A stretch of 64,000 bases of DNA, from the NCBI GenBank assembly GCA_037349315.1, contig JBAIAC010000051.1:27316001-27380000 (forward strand). Direction: 5' to 3'. This document shows, one piece after another, positions 1 through 10,570 of this stretch. The translations under genes and the position numbers were made by a program. How positions within the stretch are numbered: position 1 is the stretch's first letter; each line of letters begins with the position of its first letter. The notes beneath the pieces are model-generated. The model was not told where the DNA came from and ran no database searches. It saw only the letters and a program-made list of their open reading frames with translations. The DNA comes from Chelydra serpentina. Lineage: Eukaryota > Chordata > Testudines > Chelydridae.

Positions 1-327
1 TGTAGTCTGTGTACTGGAGATGAGCCAGAGAGCGAAGAATTCAGAGTTAGATTTATCTCTTAACGCCTCCATCACCTTCCAGAGTTCAGGGCTGTTTGGG
101 TGCTACCATCCTGGATTCCCCACTGCAAGAGGCTGGGGGAATTCAGACCAATAGGTCAGGCTCGCTCATGTGTAGGCAAAACTTTCCCCTGGTTACTAAG
201 GACACCTTAGACTATGAAATCTGATAGACCGACAAGCTCATTTCCCTTTTCGCTTTCCACCATTGATGCTGTTGCTTGCAAGCTTTGCAGTGAGATTAGT
301 CCTGTCACTGTCCCCGTCTGTATCTAG

Positions 328-447
328 TAGGGTGACCAGATGTCCCGATTTTATAGGGACAGTCCCGATATTTGGGGCCTTTTCTTATATAGGCTCCTAT
401 TACCCCCGCACCCCCGTCCCAATATTTCACACTTGCTATCTGGCCTA
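328..447. mobile_element. hAT-type MITE with 8-bp target duplication
   Basis: A 120-bp non-coding element starts TAGGGTGACCAGATG and ends with the decayed inverted terminus TCTGGCCTA. The right end appears to have lost about four bases of the inverted repeat. It is flanked on both sides by the identical 8-mer GTATCTAG (320-327 and 448-455), the duplication length typical of hAT transposition. It lies in a SNTA1 intron and carries no ORF of its own. Confidence 0.75.
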
Positions 448-1829
448 GTATCTAGTCAGCGTCACTCTCAGGTCTTCGCACCACGGCTGCTGTTTGGGGA
501 CGCAGCCAGGGAATTAAGGTGGGCTAGGGTTTTGAAAGGGGACTAGTGATTTAACTGCCCAACTTTTGCCACGTCAAAGGGGCCTGATTCCCAGAAACTG
601 CTGAACACGCCCCCCCTGCCAGTCAGACCACTTACATGTAAAAAAATCAAAGTACGTCTCTGACATTTGTTAAAAGTGCCACTCATTTTACGGTTAGCGA
701 AACCCTCGCTCTTCATTAGGGATTCTGCATCTGGGGCCTAAACCATTGCTAAGGGTTGGCCATAAAGGTTCCTGGAATTTCAGTTCATGATTCCACATTT
801 CTGAAATCCAGCCAGATGGGTGACTTCAAGGGTGTGTGGGTGGGACAGAGGCAAGTGCCCCCCAGGGAGGAGGGCTCATGGGTACCAGGGGCCCGGAGCA
901 GTCAGCCCCTGTGTATCTCAGCAATACTCTAGCAACGTGGGTCTGGTGTGGAGAGAGAGACGTACATGGTGCTGCAGTGGCCTCTGCTGGCAAATGTCTC
1001 ATATTGCAGGGACAAGGAAAACAGGTGGCATCTGAGGCCATTCGAGGGGAGCCGCAGACCCGAGCGAGTGGGGAGCGTGTGCTTGAAGGGCTCTGCTCGC
1101 GTAGAGTTACAGTGCCGCACTGCATCCCGGGGAGACAGAGCCTGTGTGCACATCGCACACCCCCTGCGCTCTCTCCCAGCGGAGGGCAGCCGGGTATTGT
1201 TACAGACAAGTTTGCAATGTGGAATAGAAGGGACTGAAGGCCCTACCCCCGCAAGGCTTTTTAGGCCTCATGCCAAACCCACTCGCATGTGACTCGTATT
1301 TCATTCCTTCGCCGTACAAACCTCAGCCTACCCAGGTTGGTGCTGGATGGAACCAGGGTACAGAACCCCTGACACCAGCTCCAGCCGGGGCCGGTGGGAC
1401 TGGAGCTCAGCTGCTGGGCTGGCAGTCAAGACACCTGCATTTTCTCCCAGGCTCCGCCCCAGGCAGGGGGTAATGGGAGGTGGCGTTCATTGCCATGTGT
1501 GAAGTGCTTTGAGATCCTAGGTGGAAGGTGCTAGAGAAGGACAGGGGCACCGTGAACTGTCAGGAGTGAATCCAGGTTACGTTTCAGATTCCACCCAGTG
1601 TGAAGCGGAGCAAGGAAACCACCAGCATGAAGGTTGGAAAAACTCTGCCACCTTACAGAGAGTGTCTGTCCCTCTGGCTCCCGTGAGCGCAGTGTCTGAG
1701 CACCTGCCAGTCGGTCACATGGGCCCCCCTTACATTTATCAATGGGGAATCAAGGTGTAGCAGCCCAGTTCCTAACTCCCCTGGGAATCAGTGAAAATTA
1801 GGCACGTGAACACCTGTGAGGTTCTGGGC

Positions 1830-1920
1830 CAGAGGGATTAAGTGACTTGCCCAGGAAGCTGGTGGCAGAAAAGATCTCTTGCAACTCAGGTTAGCGCTCT
1901 AACCACTAGGCCATGCTTCC
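1830..1920 (-). mobile_element. MIR/CORE-type SINE fragment
   Basis: The segment contains the hallmark AAGTGACTTGCCCAGGAAGC, the inverted core of MIR-like SINEs, followed by a tract resembling an inverted tRNA-like B-box region (gcgctctaaccactaggcc). It is degenerate and intronic, just upstream of the SNTA1 exon at 2028. Confidence 0.5.
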
Positions 1921-2027
1921 TGGACAGGTGGTGGTGCTCTCTCTATTGCACTAGTGGACAGTGGTGCTGGGGGTTCTTTGTATGATTGCCAATTCAGGCT
2001 GACCAGTCTCCTGATCTCCCTGTGCAG

Positions 2028-2224
2028 GCTTGTGCACTCCGGCCCGTCCAAGGGCTCCCTCCTCTACGACTCGGAACTCTCCTTTGCCTTGCGGACGGGA
2101 ACCAAGAAGGGGGTGGAGACGCACCTGTTCAGCGTGGAGACGCACCGGGACCTGGCGATGTGGACGCGGATGCTGGTGGACGGCTGCCACAGCGCGGCCG
2201 AGTTCACGCAGGAAGTCTCAGCGG
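2028..2224 (+). CDS. SNTA1: SNTA1 (alpha-1-syntrophin), antepenultimate coding exon, PH2 C-terminal half
   Basis: This exon encodes the C-terminal part of the second PH domain of alpha-1-syntrophin, a cytoplasmic adaptor that links dystrophin complexes to channels, nNOS and signalling proteins at the membrane. It reads [37 protein letters not shown] and [10 protein letters not shown], which fit the alpha-1 paralogue better than my recollection of beta-1. The acceptor is a pyrimidine-rich tract ending tgtgcag at 2021-2027. The donor is GT at 2225-2226. The final base (G, 2224) joins CC of the next exon to make an Ala codon, so the phases agree. Upstream exons (PH1, PDZ) lie outside the window. 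Paralogue choice is from recalled family sequence; the splice sites are seen directly. Confidence 0.93.
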
Positions 2225-3388
2225 GTCAGGAACTGGGGAGGCTGTGGGAGGCGAGTGTCAGGAGGAGGGAGGGAGGCAAAGACTTGCCTGCAAGGGTCAG
2301 GCAGTGGACCCCCCAAAGGCAACGCTCTGCCCGTTCTCACAGTGATCCTCTCCTTGCCAGCAGCTGGGGCTCAGAGTGAGTCAGAGTCTCCCGAGTGAGT
2401 AGTGTGGGGCACGGGCCTCCCTGCATTGGAAATTGCTGGTGTCATGAATAGTGATATTCTGTGGGGTGAATGGGGTGCCAAATACCATAGCACAAGGGGC
2501 ATGGCCAGTGGGCAGCAAGCAGTGGGATACATGGCAATGGGTAGCCTGGTAGGGGGCGAGTGGGGGTATCTAGAGGAAGGGACACAGGAGCGGGAGTAAC
2601 ACCGAGTCTGGTGCTATAACACAGGAAATATTCGACTGCCAGGTGGGGAAGAGCCTGCCAGCTTCAGCTCGGGAGCTGGGCACTGTGCAGTGAGCGCCCA
2701 GCCCTATGTGGGCCTCCATGGCGAACCACAGGATGGCTTGCTGCCTGCCCTGCCCAGGTCTAATCAGAGACATGCAGACAATTCCTCCAGGCCCCCTGGT
2801 CTCTGAGAATCAAGCGCAGGCAAGGCTGCCCCAGGCTGAATCCAGCCACAGCCCAGCCCAACTGGGATTTGCTGGGGGAAGAAGATGGGATGTGAAAGTG
2901 TCCAGCTGACAAGGTGGCAAAGCAGCGCTCGGGACAGAGGCAAGAGAGAGCCCTGGAGAGGAGGCTGGCTGGGGTGGGCCCGTTTCAGAGTTGGCTCCTG
3001 CTGATGGAGTTGTAACTTTGCAACACATGGTGGGCCATGTCTGCTGCCTGGCTCCACGCAGGGCAATGGCGTTGGGCCACTCCCCACCAGTGGAGGCTCT
3101 CGGTTTCACCCCACACTTGGGGATCTTCAGTGATATCAGCTTCACTTTGCTCTGAGCTTTGGGGCTGTTTGCCCAGCTGGAAGCCAGTGGAGGACGATGT
3201 CCCATGTACCCTGCAGGGTCACATTTCACTTGGCTCTCAACACTGAGTGAGGTTCCGACTCCCAATGTGCCCTGTAATGAGTAGCAGCTCCAGGCCCTGC
3301 ACCCAGGGGGCTGCGGGAGCAGAGGAGACTTCAGGGGGAAAGTGAGCACTTAGCCTGAGTGATGCCATTCTGCCCTGGTCTCTTTCAG

Positions 3389-3576
3389 CCTGCACATGGA
3401 ATGGGCGGGACTGCACCTTGTCCATCCACATCGACAAGGGCTTCACCATCTTCACCATGGAGCCTGGCATCAGCAGGACCATCCTGCTGCAGCAGCCCTT
3501 CGAGAAGCTGCAGATGTCCTCTGATGACGGGGCCAAGATGCTCTACCTGGATTTCGGCAGCGCAGAGGGAGAGATT
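3389..3576 (+). CDS. SNTA1: SNTA1, penultimate coding exon, start of the syntrophin-unique region
   Basis: The exon continues SNTA1 in phase (shared Ala codon, then [18 protein letters not shown]). It contains the strongly conserved block [20 protein letters not shown] and ends EGEI just before a GTGCGT donor at 3577. The acceptor is tctctttcag ending at 3388. This part covers the end of PH2 and entry into the C-terminal syntrophin-unique (SU) region, which with PH2 forms the dystrophin/dystrobrevin-binding part in this family. There is no frameshift or stop, and the 62 whole codons plus the split codon fit the flanking exons exactly. Confidence 0.94.
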
Positions 3577-4201
3577 GTGCGTTGGCTTGGCGCTTTGCTT
3601 GCTTGCTGAGATTGCCTGCTGCATGCTCCCTCTGGGACCCCTAGGAGGAGGAGGTGGGGTGGGTACAGTGTGGGTCCTCTGACAAGGGGTCATGGGAATG
3701 TGGCTCCATCTCAGATGGCAGGCGCTGCTCAGGCAATAGGCAATGCAGGATTCTTGCATCCCTTTGAAGAAAAGATAAACCAGGCTGGTAGCATTCAGGG
3801 CTGTCAGTGCCTCCGCTGGGCAAGGAGTGCAGCACGAGGAGTAGGTACTGAGTGGGTTCGGGGACGGGATGGGTGGTCAGACCCGTACTATGTCTAGAAA
3901 GAGATGAAAGGAACGAGGAATGGATCCTGGGCTGGAGTTTTGTTCCTTTAAAACGTTGCTGTGTGGGTTCTGATGGTTCATTGCTGTGAAACGAGACAGG
4001 TGGTGTCATTTCCAGCCCAGCTGGGTGTGCACATGCGTGCTCCAAGCGAGTTAGCTCACTAACCATGGTAATGTAGCCATGGCAGGCCAAGTTCACTAGC
4101 CCAAGCGTCATCCTATCGGAGACCCCATGCATGCACTCGGGTGGCTCCCCACCCCGCTGCTGCAGCTACACTCCAGCTCACTCAGACCTCGTACCGGTGT
4201 G

Positions 4202-5014
4202 CAGGGCCGGTGCAAGGAAGTTTCGCGCTCTAGGTGAAACTTCCTTGCACCAGCCCTGCGCCCCCCCTTAATGCCGCCCCCCCCCCGCTAATGCTGCCCC
4301 CCCCAGCAGCAAACCACTCACCCCCGCGACAGCCTCCCCACCCACCCGCAGGCCGCGGCGGGGTGGGCTGGGCTCCTCCACTGCAGAGGGCTGGGCTCCC
4401 GGCCCTCCGCGGCCCCCCGCGGGCTGGGCTCTCTGCCGGGCCGAGGCGGGGCTCGGCTCCCCGTGGCTGGCAGCGGGGGCACTGGGCTCTGCTCCCCGCC
4501 AGCCTGGCTCCCCTCGCCCCCCCATGGCAGGGGCTGGGCTGGGCTCGGCTCCCTCCCCCCCGCGCCCGGGCTGCGCCCCCCGCGCTGGACTCATAGAATC
4601 ATAGAATCGCAGGGTTGGAAGGGACCTCAGGAGGTCATCTAGTCCAACCCCCTGCTCAAAGCAGGACCAATCCCCAATTTTTGCCCCAGATCCTTAAATG
4701 GCCCCCTCAAGGATTGAACTCACAACCCTGGGTTTAGCAGGCCAGTGCTCAAACCACTGAGCTATCCTTCCCCACTTCTATGATTCTATGACTCCCTGTG
4801 CCCGTGCCCAGCTGGGGCTGGGCTCCCCGCTCGCCAGCAGCACCCCACCAGTGCCCCCCCCAACGGCAACTCACCTAGCCTGGGGCAGGGGCAGCAGCTT
4901 CAGGGGAAACTGCGTTCCCAGCGGCATTTTGAAACGCCGCCGGGAGTCTCCGCCCCCTAGATGCTGGCGCCCTAGGCGACCGCCTAGGGTCGCCTAGTGG
5001 GCGCGCCGGCCCTG
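4202..5014. mobile_element. GC-rich non-autonomous hAT-like element in SNTA1 intron
   Basis: The termini are inverted CAGGGCCGG and CCGGCCCTG. The 8-bp flanks are CCGGTGTG (4194-4201) and CTGGTGTG (5015-5022), matching at 7 of 8, with the one difference at a CpG. Sub-terminal sequence is also partly inverted (gcgctctaggtgaaac near the left end, ctaggcgaccgcctag near the right). The interior is extremely C/G rich, so long spurious ORFs occur on both strands. A SINE sits inside at about 4592-4795. CAGGG ends plus an 8-bp duplication suggest the hAT superfamily. Confidence 0.7.
4592..4780 (-). mobile_element. tRNA-derived SINE with CR1-like 3' tail
   Basis: Read on the minus strand, it has a tRNA-like head with an A-box-like TAGCTCAGTGGTTTGAGCA and a B-box-like GGTTGTGAGTTCAATCC, then an unrelated body. 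Its 3' tail matches the CR1 terminus seen at 38927-39005 almost base for base. This fits the turtle pol III SINE class whose tails were acquired from CR1. It lies inside the GC-rich hAT-like element. Confidence 0.85.
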
Positions 5015-5022
5015 CTGGTGTG

Positions 5023-5085
5023 TCTGCCTCAGCTGGAAATCACACCTCTGGCTCCAGTGTAGATGTACCCACAGTGGTTTCAGAC
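5023..5085. mobile_element. Right-hand piece of a MITE split by the GC-rich element
   Basis: The sequence CAGCTGGAAATCACACCTC followed by CAGTGTAGATGTACCC resembles the end of the MITE relic at about 33310-33568 (GCTGGGAATCACAAGTCTCA, then CAGTGTAGACATGGCC). The sequence left of 4194 (from about 4040) reads like the other half of the same element, implying the 4202-5014 element jumped into an older MITE. Confidence 0.45.
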
Positions 5086-5166
5086 CCTTTCTTCCCACCC
5101 CACATTAATAGCCAATAGCAAGTGACACCAGCCAGCCCTGTTCACAGTCTCACCCAGAAGCTTCGA

Positions 5167-5727
<561 letters not shown>

Positions 5728-6585
5728 GGGCCTGGGAAGGATCCAGAGAGAGAATTCGAACCCCACGAGATCTATGCACTATGGCAATTCCCTCCTGGCC
5801 AACACCAAATGAAAGCCATTCAGACAAGATGCAAATGACTGGGTAACACAGCCACAGCCAAGGAAAACCACTCAATGTCCAGGATGCCTGACATAATCCC
5901 CGCCACTGCTGGGTCTGCCTCTTGCCAGCAACAAGGCAGAGCTCCCAGCCCGCTTGTAGTGGGTGTTCTCTGCAGCATCGCTCAAGAACTAACGACATTC
6001 CCACTTTGACAACAGCACTTGAAACAAGCTTGAAAAATACCCAGGCAAGACAAAACATCCCCCCAGATACACTGTCACTCTAGTGCCTTGTGAGATGATA
6101 TTTTCTGTACAAAGAATCAGTTTGTATCAATGTTTTATATTTATATAGCTCGGTTCTAAAGGCTCCCCATATTTTAAACCCCCTTTGTCATAAAAAGAAG
6201 CTGTAGATTAGATACTTAAACAAACATCTCTGTTCCCCAGAAGCCCATTTTGGAAACAACTGGTCTGGAGACCTGAGCCAACTTTGTATTCTTTTGACCG
6301 ATGTGAACTAGAGAGTATGAAGTATATTTGTTGATTTATTCCACTCTGTAACTAGTTAGAAGAGCCATAATTTAAACTCCCTTTCTATTCATTAGATTTG
6401 GATGGTTATTTTTCTTTTGCTAACTCCCAGCCCCTTGATAATTTTATTTTTGGTTTAATTTTTTGCGGCGGAGGGGCTATCAGGTAGGGAGCAGGAAAAC
6501 AATTTGTTTTATGAACCAAAAGTTCATGCATGAAAATCTTTTTTTTCTTTTGTGAAATAAACATCACAGACAATATTTGTTTCCT
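5728..6585 (+). other. SNTA1: SNTA1 3' UTR with AATAAA polyadenylation signal
   Basis: Non-coding sequence follows the TAG stop. The first convincing canonical polyadenylation signal is AATAAA at 6556-6561, so cleavage is expected roughly 15-30 bases later. The UTR is AT-rich toward its end, with long T runs near 6535-6550. The end position is an estimate. No other gene signal is seen before the repeats that begin near 7.0 kb. Confidence 0.6.
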
Positions 6586-7044
6586 GATTTATGCTGAGTA
6601 GTAGCAATTCTGTATTTCAAGTCTGATGCTTTGATTTAATTTTGCCAAAGGATGTCGTGAAAGGGAGCCAACAGGACTGTGAGGTTCTGACTGGAGAGGA
6701 TTGAAACAATAGGAGAGAGTTCTGCAATAATGTCATTGACTTTTTTCTATTGTGGTGTGGGAGGGGTGTCAGACTTTGAAATTCTAGCAATGTTCATCGA
6801 AATTGAAAATATTTCCGCTTGCTCTAGATCTGATAGGAAGAGAGATTTCAGCAGAGGGGACATTTCTGATTTTAACATAACTGGTGCTATTTAGGATTTG
6901 GGAAGAAGAATTAGTTGCTCTGATTATGTTGGAAGTGCTGTGCTCTGCTAATCTTCTTTCTCTCAGGCTTTGGCCCCATGGAGCTTGCCCAGACCTTTTC
7001 TTAATGGGCAAACGTGGGTTTTGTAATTAATAGTTGTAGCTCTA

Positions 7045-7152
7045 CTATCTTGGGCTGGCTTCCTGTCCAGTCTGCCAAGCCAAGCGGTGTTAGACGTGGC
7101 TGTCCTTGGATGGGAGACCCCTGGAGAGCACCTAAGTGGTGTTAGTGGCTCC
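7045..7152 (+). repeat. 5S rRNA-derived SINE fragment or 5S pseudogene
   Basis: The stretch TCCTTGGATGGGAGACCCCT closely matches the internal control region of vertebrate 5S rRNA (ACTTGGATGGGAGACCGCC), with weaker similarity on either side (gccaagccaagcggtg, gagcacctaagtggtg). The first half of 5S is poorly preserved, so it is not a functional gene. 5S-headed SINEs such as SINE3 and AmnSINE types exist in amniotes, and this is probably a relic of one. Confidence 0.55.
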
Positions 7153-7507
7153 TTACATGATGTCCTTGTCTCTGAACCAGTGGCTCATCATAGTTTTTGG
7201 GTGTGCTGAAGGCACTGTCTGTTGCCCCTGACAAGACAAGTGATTCACCTGACCAAAAAGGGGAAGAGCGTTTTTGTGCACCAGCAGGTGACAAAAGCCA
7301 ACAGGTAAGCCCCCAAAAAACAACCTTAACAGAGGGTTAGATGTTGTAGGGGGAAGGGGAAGTTTGGAGCATGGAAAATTACAATAGGGTAACAGGATCA
7401 ACAAGAGAGAAATCAATGGAGGAATCTGCTCAGCATCTTAGATGTTTATTCACAAATGCAAGGCATGTTGTAGGGAATAAACAGGAAGAACGGGAAGTAT
7501 TAGCACG

Positions 7508-8406
7508 TCAAGGCTGATTTCCCACTCTGGAACTTGGAGTACAGAAGGTGGGGGCCCGCAAGGATTCTAAAAATTAATACTGGCCACTCCAAGCTTGTAT
7601 TAAACTCCCAAGGTTACAGCTTCTCTCTGACCTTGGATGGGTAAATGCTGCCACCAACCAAGTGCAAAACAAAGCTCTTGGGACCCAGGAAGGCACAGTT
7701 GGGAATTCCTCCCTGTGGGGTACCCTCAAGCCCTTTCACACACACCCCCTCCTGGGAAGATCTGAGAAAGAAAACAGAGGAAATCAGCTGTTGCCACCAG
7801 CAAATTAAACAACATATGCACACCTCTTAGGACACAAAAATTAAATCCTGTTCTTAAAAAAAGTAAATTTTATTAAAAACAAAAAAAGAAGAAAATACAT
7901 TTGGAACTTAGGCTTTTTGCTAGATGTAAAAAGAACCACTTAGAAGGATTAAGCATCAAAATAACTTTTTTGAGGTCCAGTTTAAAGGTTACAAGCAAAA
8001 CAAAAGCATTTGGGGGTTAGCACAGAGGAGTCCACAAGCTAATAAGAAATAAAAGAAATAGCCCTAATCACGTCTTCCTAGACATTCTCTGATTTACTTA
8101 CATATCTGGGGTTTCAGATAGGTAGTTCTAGATATGATCTGATGATTTTCCATACCTGGCTTAAAGCTTCTTGTAGCTTTCTACTGCTCTGTGTCTCCTC
8201 TCTCCGGAGAACAACAACAGACAGACCAAAGGAAAGTTTTTTCCCAATTTTAAAAGTTCTAGCCCTCCCATTGGCTCTTTTGGTCAGGTGCCCACTCCCT
8301 TTACAGGTAAAGCAAGTAGAGAACAGCTACTAACAGGGATTTTATTGCTAACTGGCTGGCTGGGTGTCCATAAAGGAACTATACCACCCCCCCTTCATTT
8401 ATCACA
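7508..8406 (-). mobile_element. Solo LTR (endogenous-retrovirus type) inserted in CR1
   Basis: On the minus strand it begins TGTGATAAATGAAGG. It is flanked by GCACGT copies at 7503-7508 and 8407-8412 (5-6 bp target duplication; the exact edge is ambiguous by one base). Removing it restores the CR1 reading frame across the junction, which is strong proof of insertion. It carries AATAAA-like signals on the minus strand (AATAAAATTTAC near 7866) and no ORF. No second LTR or internal viral genes are present nearby. Confidence 0.8.
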
Positions 8407-8490
8407 GCACGTAAGCTAAATGATGACTTAATTGGCATCTGAGAGACTTGGTGGGATATTCTCATTACTGGAATATTGATATAGAGGGTC

Positions 8491-8946
8491 ATGGTAGGGG
8501 TCTACTACAGACCACCACATCAGGAAGAGAAGGTGACTGAGGCATTGATAAAACAAATCACAGAAATATCCAAAACACAAGACCTGGTTTCAATGGGGGA
8601 CTTTAACTACCCAGACATCTGGTTGAAAAGTAATATGACAAAACACAAATTTTCCAGTAAGTTCTTGGAATGTGTTGGGGACAAATTTTTGTTTCATAAA
8701 GTAGTGGAAGTAAGCAGGGGGGCAGCCATTTTAGACTTGATTCTGACCAGCAGGGAGGAATTGGTTGCAAATATGAAGGTGGAAGGCAATTTAGGTGAAA
8801 GTGATCATGAAATGATAGATTGGATGATTCTAAGGAAAGGAAGGCGTGAGAGCAGCAGAATACGGACAATGGAGTTCAAAAAAGCAGACTTTAACAAACT
8901 CAGAGAACTGGTAGGTAAGGTCCCCTGGGAAGAAAATCTAAGGTAA
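8491..8946 (+). pseudogene. CR1 ORF2 endonuclease-domain remnant
   Basis: A 151-codon open stretch from the CR1 relic contains [11 protein letters not shown], the DFNYPD metal-site motif and GESDHEMID with the catalytic His region. The LINE endonuclease nicks target DNA to prime reverse transcription. Here the domain lacks its N-terminus in the same frame, and the downstream linker is broken by stops after position 8946. It is a fragment and not expected to encode an active enzyme. Confidence 0.85.
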
Positions 8947-9362
8947 AAAGGAGTTCAGGGGAGCTGACTGTTTCTTGAGACAATATTAAAGGTACAACAG
9001 CAAACTATCCCGATGCAAAGGAAAGACGGGAAGAATAGTAAGACATCAATATGGCTCCATCGGGAGTTTTTTAATGACCTGAAAATCAAAAAGGAATCCT
9101 ACAAACAGTGGAAATGTGGACTAATTGCTACGGAGGTGTATAAAAGAACAGCACAAGCATGTTAGGACAAAATCAGAAAGGCTAAGGCACACAATGAGTT
9201 ACACCAAACTCAAGTTCTGAGCACCTGGGTCATTATGGATCTCAAAGCACTTTCTGCAAAAATAGGGGTGTAACCTCAGACAGGTCCAGTGCTAGGAATT
9301 ATATTCTGCCTCTAACTAGTCCTTTTGGTTTCAGTTGAAAAAGGTATTGTTCTCTTCCTGTC

Positions 9363-9668
9363 CTAAACAGTTTCGGGTTCTGTAGTTTCCACATCAGAGT
9401 GTTGCTCCTTTAAGACTTCAGAAATCATGCTCCTTGCCTCGTCTCTCTCAGATTTTGGAAGGCACTTCAGATTCTTAAACCTTGGGTCGAGTGCTGTAGC
9501 TATCTTTAGAAATCTCACGTTGGTACCTTCTTTGCGTTTTGTCAAATCTGCAGTGATAGTGTTCTTAACATGAATAACAAGTGCTGGGTCATCATCTGAG
9601 ACTGCTTTAACATGAAATATATGGCAGAATGTCAGTAAAACAGCAGGGGCCATAAAATTCTCCTCCAA
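9363..9668 (-). pseudogene. hAT transposase fragment (ZBED-like), inverted piece
   Basis: The translation has LLTFCHIFHVKAVSDDDPAL, KNTITADLTKRK and LKIATALDPRFKNL. The ALDPRFK block is typical of Ac-like/ZBED-type hAT transposases just before the C-terminal dimerisation region. It is about 100 codons, lacks the N-terminal BED finger and catalytic core, and ends abruptly. The dimerisation domain that should follow on this strand is instead on the opposite strand at 9809-9943, so the element carries an inversion. Confidence 0.75.
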
Positions 9669-9808
9669 GTTGTTCAGTCACAAATTTGATTAACATATTA
9701 CTTTTTTAATTAGCGTCATCAGCATGGAAGTATGTCCTCTGGAATAGTGGCTGAAGCATGAAGGGGCCTATGAATGTTTAGCATATCTGGAAAAAAAACA
9801 ACCTTGCA

Positions 9809-9943
9809 ATGCCAGTTACAACAGTGCCATGTGAACGCCTGTTCTCACTTTCAGGTGACATTGTAATTAAGAAGCATTCAACATTATCTCTTGCAAATGT
9901 AAACAAACTTGTTTGTCTTAGCAATTGGCTGCACAAGAAGTAG
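9809..9943 (+). pseudogene. hAT transposase C-terminal dimerisation region
   Basis: Forty-four codons and a stop read MPVTTVPCERLFSLSGDIVI and then NVNKLVCLSNWL, which matches the hAT dimerisation signature (P-x-S-E-R-x-F-S-x-x-G). Sequence upstream to about 9740 looks like the preceding region but is frameshifted around an A-run at 9791. It pairs with the minus-strand fragment at 9363-9668 as parts of one broken element. Confidence 0.75.
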
Positions 9944-10440
9944 GACTGAGTGGACTTCTAGGTGCTAAAGTTTTACATTGTTTTGTTTTTGAGTGCAGTT
10001 ATGTAACAAAAATAAATCATAGCATGAGTGAGTCTCCCCTGGTTGGAAAAACCCATATAGTTACACTTAATGTTTGAAAGGGGTAATGGGACATATAAAT
10101 GCTCTTACCTCCAGGCTGCCAGGTCAACTACAGGCCCAGTCAGTAGCAACTAGTGTTGTTGCTGTCAGATGATATCCAGTTGGTTATCCCATGTGGATGG
10201 ATGTGGTGGAATGAGTCAAGTCTCTAGTAGACACAACCACAATTGGCACTAACTGGCTCACTGGTAGGCAATGGCAGCAGAGAAGCCAAAAAATGAATGT
10301 GCCCAGGAGACTGAACTGCCCTTTCACAGCAAGCATTATTATTATTATTTATTGGGTGACACCAAGAGTGGGAGAAGCTTTCATTGCTTCTGCCCATGTT
10401 GTTCTGGTGCTGCAGCTATTTTGTGGCAATGAGTTCCATG
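9944..10440. other. No gene seen; short ATT microsatellite
   Basis: The stretch holds no ORF with family resemblance. A run of ATT repeats occurs at about 10329-10352, next to sequence (GGGTGACACCAAGAG) that may be the edge of an old SINE. Confidence 0.5.
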
Positions 10441-10444
10441 GGCT

Positions 10445-10570
10445 AATTATGATACATTATTACACCCATTTTATAGCTGCAAACTAAGGCCCCAGGAGAT
10501 TAAGCGACTTTCCCAGTGTCAAACAGTCAGCTGGGGCCATGAGTCCTGTGTCCCTTTCTCTCACCTCTAT
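10445..10570 (-). mobile_element. MIR-like SINE fragment
   Basis: The order CCCATTTTATAGCTGCAAAC, CCCCAGGAGATTAAGCGACT, then TTTCCCAGTGTCAAACAGTC is that of an inverted MIR core (usually cccattttacagatgag ... gtgacttgcccaaggtcac). It is heavily mutated. Confidence 0.6.

Larger units (their letters stand above)
7380..9235 (+). mobile_element. CR1 LINE fragment, endonuclease region, split by an LTR
   Basis: The left piece (about 7380-7507) translates to LRCLFTNAR and KQEEREVLAR. The right piece (8407 onward) resumes KLNDDLIGI then [40 protein letters not shown] and GESDHEM. These are the apurinic-like endonuclease motifs (DFN and SDH) of CR1 ORF2. In-frame stops at ATCTGAG and after VPWEENLR show that it is dead. 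The LTR at 7508-8406 interrupts it exactly between the two readable parts. The fragment stops before the RT domain. Confidence 0.88.

Noticed and set aside
826..1292. Overlapping ORFs on both strands near 1 kb
   Set aside because: Moderately GC-rich intronic sequence that is open in several frames. There is no homology or splice structure.
2764..3349. Minus-strand ORFs of 107 and 179 codons between SNTA1 exons
   Set aside because: They lie within the intron and antisense, show no motif, and the sense strand is explained by the SNTA1 exons.
4234..4596. Long ORFs on both strands in the GC-rich block
   Set aside because: They are low-complexity Pro/Ala/Gly translations of C/G runs inside a transposable element, open on both strands at once, with no family resemblance.
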